Origin: an uncultured Desulfarculaceae bacterium
GTDB lineage: Bacteria; Desulfobacterota; Desulfarculia; Desulfarculales; Desulfarculaceae
Length of the DNA stretch: 22,255 nucleotides
Reading direction: 5' to 3'
Assembly (NCBI GenBank): GCA_937908275.1
Contig: CALERA010000141.1
Location: 1 to 22,255 of the forward strand
A model generated the notes under the pieces. That model did no database searches. It was not told the origin of the DNA and saw nothing but the letters and a program-made list of their open reading frames with translations. This document shows positions 1-5,971 of this stretch, piece by piece. Every line of letters begins with the position of its first letter. The stretch's first letter is position 1. The position numbers and the translations under genes are program-made.

Positions 1-69
1 GCCTATGCCAGCGTGGTGGAAGAAGACGGGCGGATCCTGGGGTTTCAGATCAGCGCCTCCACGCCGCTG
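1..69. other. Probable chimeric contig end
   Basis: Seen: the porB reading frame on the minus strand, which matches its family up to about position 54, hits a stop at 45-47. Read on the plus strand from base 1, the first ~23 codons give a protein-like stretch (…VVEEDGRILGFQIS…STPL) that resembles the middle of a GNAT acetyltransferase. Both readings are plausible across about 54-69, so the join may have formed at a short shared sequence. Inference: a library or assembly chimera, not a natural gene end. A real rearrangement is possible but less likely, because the other contig end carries sequencing adapter. Confidence 0.45.
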
Positions 70-335
70 GCCACGGCCGCCACGTTCTCGAAGACCACGT
101 GGATCCACGGCGTTTCCCAGGCGGTCTGGGGATAGGGCGAGCTGATGATCTCCATGCAGCCGGTGGCGCTGCAGGCGATGACCTGCTTGCCCACGGCCTT
201 GAGCACCTGGCGCAGGGCCAGCACCTCGCCGCAGCCCTGGCAGGCGCGGTGACCGCGGGAGAAGGGCTCCACCAAGGGGATGTTCTTGGGGGTTATCTTC
301 TCGTAATTCTTGAGTGCTTCGGCGGCGGAAATCAT
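45..335 (-). CDS. porB: 2-oxoacid (pyruvate):ferredoxin oxidoreductase beta subunit, truncated
   Basis: N-terminal 96 residues of the thiamine-pyrophosphate subunit of a heterotetrameric 2-oxoacid:ferredoxin oxidoreductase, which oxidises pyruvate (or a related 2-oxo acid) with CoA to an acyl-CoA, CO2 and reduced ferredoxin in the cytoplasm. Seen: GHRACQGCGE at residues 28-37 (the CxxC start of the beta-subunit Fe-S cluster), ATGCMEI near 57-63, and the conserved TAWETPWIHVVFEN stretch at 71-84. The ATG overlaps the porA stop in an ATGA, so translation is probably coupled. The family is roughly 250-310 residues long; this frame stops at 96, just where the sequence should continue (…ASGVEA…). 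The TPP/Mg motif region is therefore absent here. I take the stop to be caused by the chimeric contig end, not by gene decay. Confidence 0.85.
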   Translation of the reverse strand: MISAAEALKNYEKITPKNIPLVEPFSRGHRACQGCGEVLALRQVLKAVGKQVIACSATGCMEIISSPYPQTAWETPWIHVVFENVAAVASGVEALI

Positions 336-1507
336 TCCTTCACCCCCACCATCTCGCAGGTCATGTTCTGACCGGCGGCCTTGGACTGCTGGGCCTTGGC
401 CAGCATCTCCTTGAACTGGTCGCGGGTGACGTCGCGCCCGCCCAGGCCGGCCTCGAAGTTGGCCACGTACTTCTGGATGCCCTGGCTGAACAGGAGGGCG
501 CGCACCTCGGTGGCCACCGGACCGGCCGGGGCGCCGAAGGTGAGGTTGCGGTCGATGACCACCAGGGTGTCGGCCTTGGCCACCGCCTTGGTGAACTCCT
601 CCACCGGGAAGGGCCGCCACAGGCGGATGCGCACCACGCCGACCTTCTGGCCGGCCTCGCGCATCTCGTCCACCGCGCTCATGATGGTCTCGCTCAGGGA
701 GCCCATGCTCACGAAGACCGCCTCGGCGTCCTCGGTGCGGTAGCTTTCCACCGGCTGGTAGCTGCGGCCGAACTGCTTGGCGAAGCTGGCCCAGTGCTCC
801 AGGATGTAGGGATAGCTGTCATTGATGGCCTGCACCTGGGCGCGCTTGGCCTCGGTGTAGACCTCGGGCACGCCCACCATGCCCATGCTGATGGGCTTGG
901 CCGGGTCCAGGCAGAGCTGGGGGACGTAGTTGGGCAGCCAGGCGTCCACCTCGGCCTGGTCGGGCATCATGATCGGCTCGATGACGTGGGTCAGGATGAA
1001 GCCGTCCATGTTGACCATGACCGGCAACAACACTCGGGGGTCCTCGGCGATCTTGAAGGCGGCCAGGGTCAGGTCCAGGACCTCCTGGCCGTTCTCGCAG
1101 AAGTACTGGATCCAGCCGGTGTCGCGCTCGCCCATCACGTCGCTGTGGTCGTTCCAGATGGAGATGGGGCCGGACAGCGAGCGGTTGGCCACCGCCATGA
1201 CGATGGGCAGCCGCATGGAGCTGGCGATGTAGAGCATCTCATGCATCAGGGCCAGGCCCTGGGAGGCGCTGCTGGTGAAGGTGCGGGCGCCGGCCGCGCT
1301 GGAGCCGATGCAGGCGCTCATGGCGCTGTGCTCGCTCTCCACCGGGATGAACTCGGCGTCCAGGTGCCCGTCGGCCACCAACTCGGCCAGGTGCTCGACG
1401 ATGTGGGTCTGCGGGGTGATGGGATAGGCCGCGACCACGTCGGCATTGGCGAGTTTTACGGCCTCCGCGCAGGCCAGGGAAACCTCAAGCCCCACACGCC
1501 GGGCCAT
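332..1507 (-). CDS. porA: 2-oxoacid (pyruvate):ferredoxin oxidoreductase alpha subunit
   Basis: A 391-residue alpha subunit. It forms the active site with PorB and binds TPP between the two subunits. Seen: YPITPQT at residues 28-34 and VESEHSA at 56-62, whose second glutamate aligns with the TPP-activating glutamate of the family. The stretch TFTSSASQGLALMHE follows. The C-terminal transketolase-C-like domain contains GSLSETIMSAVDEMR and RLWRPFPVEEF. Length is normal for the family. The start has a strong ribosome site (GAGGAGG, six bases upstream) and lies inside the end of porD, a 23-base overlap; the stop overlaps the porB start. Pyruvate is the likeliest substrate, but sequence alone does not exclude another 2-oxo acid such as 2-oxoglutarate, 2-oxoisovalerate or phenylglyoxylate. 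Confidence 0.93.
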   Translation of the reverse strand: MARRVGLEVSLACAEAVKLANADVVAAYPITPQTHIVEHLAELVADGHLDAEFIPVESEHSAMSACIGSSAAGARTFTSSASQGLALMHEMLYIASSMRLPIVMAVANRSLSGPISIWNDHSDVMGERDTGWIQYFCENGQEVLDLTLAAFKIAEDPRVLLPVMVNMDGFILTHVIEPIMMPDQAEVDAWLPNYVPQLCLDPAKPISMGMVGVPEVYTEAKRAQVQAINDSYPYILEHWASFAKQFGRSYQPVESYRTEDAEAVFVSMGSLSETIMSAVDEMREAGQKVGVVRIRLWRPFPVEEFTKAVAKADTLVVIDRNLTFGAPAGPVATEVRALLFSQGIQKYVANFEAGLGGRDVTRDQFKEMLAKAQQSKAAGQNMTCEMVGVKE

Positions 1508-1814
1508 ACTTGTCCTCCTCTTTTTCTTCGAGCCAGCTGATGGCTTGCTTGGGGCATTCCTCGATGCAAATGCCGCAGCCTTTGCAATAGAAGCTGTCCC
1601 AGGTGTAGAAACCCTCGGCCTTGGGATCGGGGTCGTAAGCCATGTCCGGGCAGATGATCCAGCACAGGCCGCACTTGATGCACTTGTCGCGGTCGGTGAT
1701 GGGCCTGCGGCGGCTGCGCCAGTCGCCGGTGTTGAAGCGCCGGGCGGTGCCGGGCTCGGTCATGGCGCAACCCAAGGCCAGGCTCTTCCAGGAAGTCATG
1801 CCTTCGTCGGCCAT
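1485..1814 (-). CDS. porD: 2-oxoacid:ferredoxin oxidoreductase delta subunit (2x[4Fe-4S] ferredoxin-like)
   Basis: A 109-residue electron-transfer subunit that passes electrons from the TPP site to soluble ferredoxin. Seen: two classical cluster motifs, CIKCGLCWIICP (Cys 45, 48, 51, 55) and CKGCGICIEECP (Cys 77, 80, 83, 87), each C-x2-C-x2-C-x3-C-P, which predicts two [4Fe-4S] clusters. The ~40-residue N-terminal extension before the first cluster is usual for PorD-type subunits. The start sits four bases after the porC stop with an AAGGAG ribosome site that overlaps that stop. Its 3' end overlaps porA by 23 bases. The order gamma-delta-alpha-beta is the standard one for separate-subunit enzymes of anaerobic bacteria and archaea. 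Confidence 0.93.
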   Translation of the reverse strand: MADEGMTSWKSLALGCAMTEPGTARRFNTGDWRSRRRPITDRDKCIKCGLCWIICPDMAYDPDPKAEGFYTWDSFYCKGCGICIEECPKQAISWLEEKEEDKYGPACGA

Positions 1815-1818
1815 GGTA

Positions 1819-2367
1819 TCACTCCTTGATGGTGGTCTCGTTAAAGGCGCGGCTCAGGGCGCCGAAGTTCTTCACGCCCTGTTTGCCGAAGCGCCCATCC
1901 AGGGGACCCTTGATGGAGTCCATCTTCACCAGCTCCACCGCCTTGAGCAGCACGCCCAGCATGGTGGTGTTGGTGATGGGCACTCCCAGCTCCTCCTCGG
2001 CGATCTTGCTGGCGTCGGCCACCGCGGTGCGGCCGCTGAAGCCGCACTCGCCCTGGACCGCCTCCACCGGCTTGCTGCTGTTGGCCACCAGGGTGCCGCC
2101 TTCTTTAAGGCCGGCCTTGACGTTGCCGCTGGCTAGCAGGGAAGGATCCAGCACCACCACCACGTCGGGCTGGTAGATCTTCTCGCGCAGCCGGATGGGC
2201 TGGTCGCTGATGCGCAGGAAGGCCTGCACCGGGGCTCCGCGGCGCTCGGGGCCGAAGCTGGGGAAGGCCTGGGCGTATTTGCCCTCGGCTATGGCGGCCA
2301 GCGCCATCAGCTCGGCCGAGGTCACCGCGCCCTGGCCACCCCGGCCATGAAAACGCACCTCGATCAT
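1819..2367 (-). CDS. porC: 2-oxoacid:ferredoxin oxidoreductase gamma subunit
   Basis: A 182-residue gamma subunit, which in this enzyme family contributes to CoA binding. Seen: the N-terminal signature RFHGRGGQGAVTSAELMA at residues 4-21, SFGPERRGAPVQAFLRIS near 37-54, and a late TNTTMLGVLLKA stretch, all typical of the family. Length matches the usual ~180-190 residues. It is the first gene of the minus-strand operon. The ATG has a good ribosome site (AAGGAG, six bases upstream). The operon promoter should lie in the gap at 2368-2728, but I cannot name its boxes with confidence. No internal promoter or terminator is visible before porD. Confidence 0.93.
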   Translation of the reverse strand: MIEVRFHGRGGQGAVTSAELMALAAIAEGKYAQAFPSFGPERRGAPVQAFLRISDQPIRLREKIYQPDVVVVLDPSLLASGNVKAGLKEGGTLVANSSKPVEAVQGECGFSGRTAVADASKIAEEELGVPITNTTMLGVLLKAVELVKMDSIKGPLDGRFGKQGVKNFGALSRAFNETTIKE

Positions 2368-2728
2368 TTCTTTCTCCTTCGTGAGATTACGGGCACCGCT
2401 GGCGGCAGGGCCGATGGGGGGCCACGGACCGGGCTGGGGGCTCGTGGGAATCGCGGGCCGGTGGCGCCGGATGTTGGGCCATCCTGATAGCGAAACCCCG
2501 TCGGCTTGCTGCCATATGAAGTGCTAATTCTAGGTGTGAAGTGGCATACCTGTCAACCAGGTTTGACCAATTTACCCAAAGATGTCACTACTTCCGGGAT
2601 ATGGAAAATTGTTGGCCAAAATTGTACATATGATGCGCAAGTTAACCTATCGAGCCCCTTGGCGTCCGCTATGTGGAATGGGTCGGACCCCTGATACCAA
2701 TTAGCCCTGGGAGCGGCTTGGCCGGGTT
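2368..2728. other. Intergenic region upstream of porCDAB
   Basis: No convincing gene. Bases about 2510-2660 are clearly more AT-rich than their surroundings and probably hold the minus-strand por promoter. A 13-base stretch at 2560-2572, read on the minus strand as AATTGGTCAAACC, resembles half to two thirds of a GntR/PdhR-type pyruvate-responsive operator (AATTGGT-N3-ACC); this is weak. A perfect short palindrome GGGTCGGACCC lies at 2680-2690. The plus-strand ORF at 2506-2694 has atypical composition, no ribosome site and no recognisable motif, so I do not call it. Confidence 0.4.
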
Positions 2729-2890
2729 ATGAACTTGATTCAGGCACTTGGCGGGCGGCTCCTCGGAGGGGGAAAGCGCGAAGGGGCCGTGTCCACCGCG
2801 TTCCGCGCGGACCTGGCCCGGGCCGCAATCCAGGCCGTTATCAGCGGCGAAATGGCCTGGGAAGGCGAGAATCCCGGGCCACGGGGCTGA
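2729..2890 (+). CDS. Possible small protein, 53 codons, unknown
   Basis: Not recognised. An ATG-initiated frame of 53 residues (starting MNLIQALGGRLLGG, ending GENPGPRG) with coding-like composition. Its middle (STAFRADLARAAIQAVISGE) would make an amphipathic helix. There is no good ribosome site upstream (only GGCCGGG), which weakens the call. The stop falls inside a small hairpin (CGGGG…CCCCG, about 2882-2901). It lies alone between the por promoter region and the initiator tRNA promoter, 53 bases upstream of the latter. It may be a small real gene, a remnant, or chance in a high-GC sequence. Confidence 0.28.
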   Translation: MNLIQALGGRLLGGGKREGAVSTAFRADLARAAIQAVISGEMAWEGENPGPRG

Positions 2891-2942
2891 AAAAACCCCG
2901 CCGGTCGCTGGAAAGACCAGGCTGGGGCGGCCCGGGCGCGGG

Positions 2943-2971
2943 TTGACAGCGCCACCCCTGGACGGTATATT
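2943..2971 (+). promoter_or_regulatory. Sigma-70 promoter of the initiator tRNA
   Basis: A perfect TTGACA at 2943-2948 and TATATT at 2966-2971, separated by exactly 17 bases. The -10 box ends 12 bases before the tRNA, so transcription should begin a few bases upstream of its 5' end. This is the best housekeeping promoter in the window and gives the tRNA its own transcription unit. Confidence 0.88.
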
Positions 2972-2983
2972 CCGGTTCACTGA

Positions 2984-3060
<77 letters not shown>

Positions 3061-3070
3061 CCGGTGATTG

Positions 3071-3101
3071 ACAGGGCGGCCGCCAGGTCGCCCTGTTTTT
3101 T
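3071..3101 (+). terminator. Rho-independent terminator of the tRNA unit
   Basis: Eight-base perfect stem ACAGGGCG (3071-3078) / CGCCCTGT (3089-3096), a 10-base loop, and a run of T through 3101. It begins 10 bases after the tRNA CCA end. Confidence 0.9.
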
Positions 3102-3110
3102 GATATGCTC

Positions 3111-3353
3111 AGCCATCAGGGCAAAAGGTCGCCGCACCAGCCGACCTGTAACCCTCCCACCTGGCGGCCGAAGCGCACCCAGGCCCTGCCGCGACTTCCC
3201 CGAATCCCATCCCAAGCGCCGCCCGAGCATCGGCTGGTGAAATATCTGCTCGCTGCTGCCTGCCTCGGGACGGTTCTCCACCACCGCCGCGCCCAACTCC
3301 GCCTGCCGCAAGGCCAATGAGTACTGCTCCTCAGTGAACCGCGTCCGCTTCAG
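3111..3353 (-). pseudogene. Decayed IS3-family transposase OrfA remnant
   Basis: Read on the minus strand from 3353, the frame begins LKRTRFTEEQYSLALRQAE, very like the N-terminus of IS3-family OrfA proteins (KRxRFTEEQI…LRQAE.G), followed by a degraded helix-turn-helix (…EAGSSEQIFHQ…, where intact copies read …GISEQTFYRW). The start codon is CTG where ATG is expected, the characteristic YRWKKKYGG block and leucine zipper are not recognisable, and no OrfB follows. Seen: a partial match by eye. Inference: an old, inactive insertion remnant lodged just downstream of the initiator tRNA terminator. Confidence 0.55.
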
Positions 3354-3409
3354 GGTGCAACCCTCCCAGGTCCACAGACCAAGGCTCCGCCGAAACACCG
3401 CATGATAAA

Positions 3410-3489
3410 TAGGCTAATAGCCGGGAGCGTGGCAGGGGAAGGTCGCGGACCAGGCGGGAGTCCGGGATTGCTATTAGCGCAATAGCCTA
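3410..3489. repeat. Nested inverted repeats, 80 bases
   Basis: Outer arms TAGGCTA (3410-3416) and TAGCCTA (3483-3489), and inner arms CTAATAGC (3414-3421) and GCTATTAG (3470-3477); on the left the arms overlap, on the right five bases separate them. The 48-base interior holds further short palindromes such as GGTCGCGGACC. It lies between the transposase remnant and the IclR promoter. It could be an insertion-sequence end, a small mobile-element relic, or a structured RNA. I do not recognise it. Confidence 0.5.
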
Positions 3490-3582
3490 AATTGATTTGA
3501 AAAAAATACTGATAGCTCAGCGTTGCCAGCCGCCTTGGCCGAGCCGGCCTGTAAAAAGACCTTGCCAGACCAGTTTTTTCTA

Positions 3583-3618
3583 TTGACAAGGCTTTGGCGG
3601 GAAAATTACAGTATGTAA
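3583..3618 (+). promoter_or_regulatory. Promoter and palindromic operator of the IclR gene
   Basis: TTGACA at 3583-3588, with a weaker -10 (TACAGT, 3607-3612) at 18 bases. The perfect palindrome TTACA-GTA-TGTAA (3606-3618) covers the -10 and extends imperfectly into AT-rich flanks (3602-3622). Its position suggests negative autoregulation by the IclR protein encoded 26 bases downstream. The site was found by inspection; that IclR binds it is inference. Confidence 0.6.
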
Positions 3619-3643
3619 AATTCATTTATGCAGAGTGAAAATA

Positions 3644-4405
3644 ATGAGCGAGAACGAACACCCCCGCTACTTCGTGCATTCGCTGGAGAAGGGCCTGGAC
3701 GTTTTGATGGCCTTTTCTAAAAAAGGCCCGGACCTCACGTTGAGCGAAATCGCGCAAATTACTGGAATGGCGCCCCCCACCGCCAGCCGTTTCACCCGGA
3801 CGCTGGAAGACCTTGGTTACCTGGTCCGCGACCAGTTGACCAAGGGCTATCGGCTTTCCCCCAAGATCCTGCGCATCGGATTCAGCTTTATCGGCAATCT
3901 GGATTTGCGGCGCAGGGTGTCGGTGCAGCTGCTGGAAATCACCAAGCAGTTCAACGTGGACACCGCCTGCGCCATTTTGGACCAGACCGAAGTGACCTAC
4001 ATCGAGCGATTCCGCTCCAACTCGATGCTCAGTCTGCATCTCACGGTCGGTTCGCGCTTGCCGGCCCACACCTCGGCCATGGGGCGGGCCATCCTGGCAT
4101 TCATGGATCCCAAGGAAGCGCGTGCCATCGTGGAAACTTCCGAACTGAGCGCGAACACCCCCTTCACCATCACCGACAAGACCCTCCTGCTGGAGCGCCT
4201 GGAAGCGGTGCGTCAAGCTGGGGTCGCCATCAATCGCCAGGAGCTGGCGGTGGGCATGGCGGCCGTCGCGGCGCCTGTGATGGCCGGGTCCAAGGTGGAG
4301 GGCTCCATTGGGGCCTCCTTCCCCATCCAGCGCCTGGAGGAGGAGGGCTTTCTTGAGACGATCAGGGACAAGATCATGGAGACGGCAAGGAAAGTGGCCA
4401 TGTAA
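3644..4405 (+). CDS. IclR-family transcriptional regulator
   Basis: About 253 residues: an N-terminal winged helix-turn-helix followed by the IclR effector-binding domain. Seen: YFVHSLEKGLDVLMAF near the start; the helix-turn-helix LTLSEIAQITGMAPPTASRFTRTLEDLGYL; and effector-domain landmarks LPAHTSAMGRAILAF and GVAINRQELAVGMAAVAAPV, the latter where family members bind small organic acids. I chose ATG 3644 because a purine-rich AGAGTGA lies just upstream; an in-frame GTG at 3635 has no ribosome site. It is encoded immediately upstream of cluster 1 in the same direction, 80 bases before the binding-protein gene, so it is the obvious local regulator of that cluster. Such regulators can activate or repress; the effector is probably the transported acid or an intermediate, which is inference. 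Confidence 0.92.
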   Translation: MSENEHPRYFVHSLEKGLDVLMAFSKKGPDLTLSEIAQITGMAPPTASRFTRTLEDLGYLVRDQLTKGYRLSPKILRIGFSFIGNLDLRRRVSVQLLEITKQFNVDTACAILDQTEVTYIERFRSNSMLSLHLTVGSRLPAHTSAMGRAILAFMDPKEARAIVETSELSANTPFTITDKTLLLERLEAVRQAGVAINRQELAVGMAAVAAPVMAGSKVEGSIGASFPIQRLEEEGFLETIRDKIMETARKVAM

Positions 4406-4413
4406 ACGCTGAG

Positions 4414-4461
4414 TTGCCAAGCAGTCGCCTGGCAATGACTTCCACTGGATATGGCGTGGAA
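4414..4461. promoter_or_regulatory. Two tandem 22-base inverted repeats upstream of cluster 1
   Basis: TTGCCA-N10-TGGCAA at 4414-4435 and TTCCAC-N10-GTGGAA at 4440-4461. Both have six-base perfect arms and ten-base spacers, and their centres are 26 bases apart. They fill most of the gap between the IclR gene and the first transporter gene. Candidate paired operators for IclR or another regulator, or small mRNA hairpins; neither has a T-run, so they are not terminators. I see no clear -35/-10 pair in this gap. Confidence 0.45.
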
Positions 4462-4485
4462 AGCCAACGCTAAGAGAGGGAAATC

Positions 4486-5463
4486 ATGAAAAAGCAGAGA
4501 TTCATCCTGGCCGCGGCATCTTTAGCTCTCATTATCTTGATGCTTGGCGGCGTTTGCCAGGCAGCCGACAAGTTCCCCTCCCAGCCCATCAACCTATACG
4601 TGGGATTCCCGCCCGGCGGCGTGGCCGGCAACAGCGCCCACGCCATCGCCACCCCGGCCGCCGAATTCGTGGGTCAGCCGACGGTCATCATCAACAAGCC
4701 CGGAGCGGGCGGAACCCTGGCGGTCAGTTATGTGTCCGAGCAGGCGCCGGATGGCTACAACCTGATCAACGCGGGCACCTCCACCCTGGCCACGGCCATG
4801 TTCACCGAGGACGTGCAGTGGGGCCCTGGCGACTTCACCATGATCCTGGGTTACACGGCCTTCAACTTCGCCTTGGTCGCCCGGGCCGACGCTCCCTACA
4901 AGACTTTCGATGAATGGGTGGCCTACGTGCGCGCGCACCCTGGCTACAAGTACGCCGACTACGGCGCCCTGGGCACCATGCACATCTTCATGGAATGGCT
5001 CAACCGGGAGTTGGACCTGAAGATGACCCCGGTCCACTTCAAGGGCGACAACCCCGGCGTGACCGCGGTGCTGGGCGGGCACGTCGCGGTGTATTGCGGC
5101 GCTGGCGGCCAGGCCCCCCATGTCAAGGCCGGCACCCTGCGCACCCTGCTGCAGATCTCCGGCGAGCCCCTGGACGCGAACTCCGACACCGTGGCCCGCT
5201 TGCTGGTCAAGTTCCCCAAGGCTCCCGTCGACGCCTTCACGCTGCCCATCGGCATCTTTGGTCCCAAGGGGATCCCCGCGCCGGTCCGGGACAAGCTGAC
5301 CGCCGCCTACACCAAGGCGGCCCAGAGCCAGGCCTGCGTCACCGCCCTCAAGCAGATGAACATGACCGTGAATATCGTCAGCCCCGAGGAACTGGAAAAG
5401 AAGCTGAAGCTGGGCCACGAGCAGTTCAAGCAGCTCACCACGGAACTGGGACTCAAGCGCTAG
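4486..5463 (+). CDS. TTT-family (Bug/TctC-like) periplasmic substrate-binding protein, cluster 1
   Basis: A 325-residue extracytoplasmic receptor that would capture a carboxylate and deliver it to the TctA/TctB membrane proteins. Seen: a signal peptide (MKKQR, then a hydrophobic run to GGVCQAAD, cleavage near residue 27), then KFPSQPINLYVGFPPGG, INKPGAGGTLAV, APDGYNL and a late GPKGIPAPVRDKL, all Bug-family landmarks. Ribosome site AGAGAGGG. Odd: the first binding loop reads PPGGVAGNSA, whereas most family members, including the second copy in this window, have GGxTD there. The missing aspartate suggests a different ligand. First gene of the cluster 1 operon; TctB and TctA follow directly. 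Family members bind tricarboxylates, dicarboxylates, aromatic acids, amino acids or nicotinate, so the substrate cannot be named. Confidence 0.92.
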   Translation: MKKQRFILAAASLALIILMLGGVCQAADKFPSQPINLYVGFPPGGVAGNSAHAIATPAAEFVGQPTVIINKPGAGGTLAVSYVSEQAPDGYNLINAGTSTLATAMFTEDVQWGPGDFTMILGYTAFNFALVARADAPYKTFDEWVAYVRAHPGYKYADYGALGTMHIFMEWLNRELDLKMTPVHFKGDNPGVTAVLGGHVAVYCGAGGQAPHVKAGTLRTLLQISGEPLDANSDTVARLLVKFPKAPVDAFTLPIGIFGPKGIPAPVRDKLTAAYTKAAQSQACVTALKQMNMTVNIVSPEELEKKLKLGHEQFKQLTTELGLKR

Positions 5464-5484
5464 CAAGTGATTGGGGTTGAAGCC

Positions 5485-5952
5485 GTGACCAAGGATGACC
5501 GTTTCTGCGCCCTGATCCTCCTGGGGATCGCCATCGCCACCTGTCTGGGATCCGCCCGGCACGTGGTGGGAACCTTCAACGATCCTGGCCCCGGCTTTTT
5601 CCCCATGGTCCTGGGAATCGTGCTGGGCCTGCTTTCCTTCATCATCCTGGCTGGCGGCATCGTGGCCAAGCGGGCGGACCCGGGCCAGGAATCCGCTGAG
5701 CGGTGCGGGCGCGGGCGAGTAAGCCGGGAGGCCCTTTACGTGGTGGCGTCCCTGGTGGTTTTCGGATTCGCGCTGGTGCCCTTGGGCTACATCCTCACCA
5801 CCCTGGTGGTTTTCGCCGTCCTGCTCCGGCTGGTGGCCCGTCTAACGTGGCCCATGGTGGTGGGCGGGGCGGCGGCCCTGGCCCTGGGGTCATACCTGAT
5901 CTTCGTCACCCTCCTCGGTGTCACCTTGCCCCAGGGCTTACTGGGCTTTTGA
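5485..5952 (+). CDS. tctB: TTT-family small membrane subunit TctB, cluster 1
   Basis: About 155 residues with four predicted membrane segments (ALILLGIAIATCLG; FFPMVLGIVLGLLSFIIL; LYVVASLVVFGFALVPLGYI; MVVGGAAALALGSYLIF) and a charged cytoplasmic loop between the second and third. GPGFFPMVLG and the closing LPQGLLG are family signatures. It is the small, poorly conserved membrane component of the transporter. I chose GTG 5485 because GGGG lies nine bases upstream and the protein then starts like its relatives (MTKDDR); an in-frame GTG at 5467 lacks a ribosome site. Placed between the binding protein and TctA, 19 bases before the latter. Confidence 0.88.
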   Translation: MTKDDRFCALILLGIAIATCLGSARHVVGTFNDPGPGFFPMVLGIVLGLLSFIILAGGIVAKRADPGQESAERCGRGRVSREALYVVASLVVFGFALVPLGYILTTLVVFAVLLRLVARLTWPMVVGGAAALALGSYLIFVTLLGVTLPQGLLGF

Positions 5953-5971
5953 TTAAAGGGATCCCAAGGCA

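Noticed and set aside
314..1540. Long plus-strand frame opposite porA
   Set aside because: His/Gly/Leu-rich antisense shadow of a well-recognised gene.
2506..2694. 62-codon plus-strand ORF in the AT-rich gap
   Set aside because: No ribosome site, no known motif, AT-rich codon use unlike the neighbours; more probably promoter DNA.
3410..3489. Integron attC site
   Set aside because: The conserved core ends expected of attC sites are absent and there is no integrase or cassette structure.
4430..4444. Possible sigma-54 (-24/-12) promoter before cluster 1 (TGGCA…TTCCA)
   Set aside because: The distance between elements is one base short and the -12 GC is missing; no sigma-54 activator is encoded nearby.
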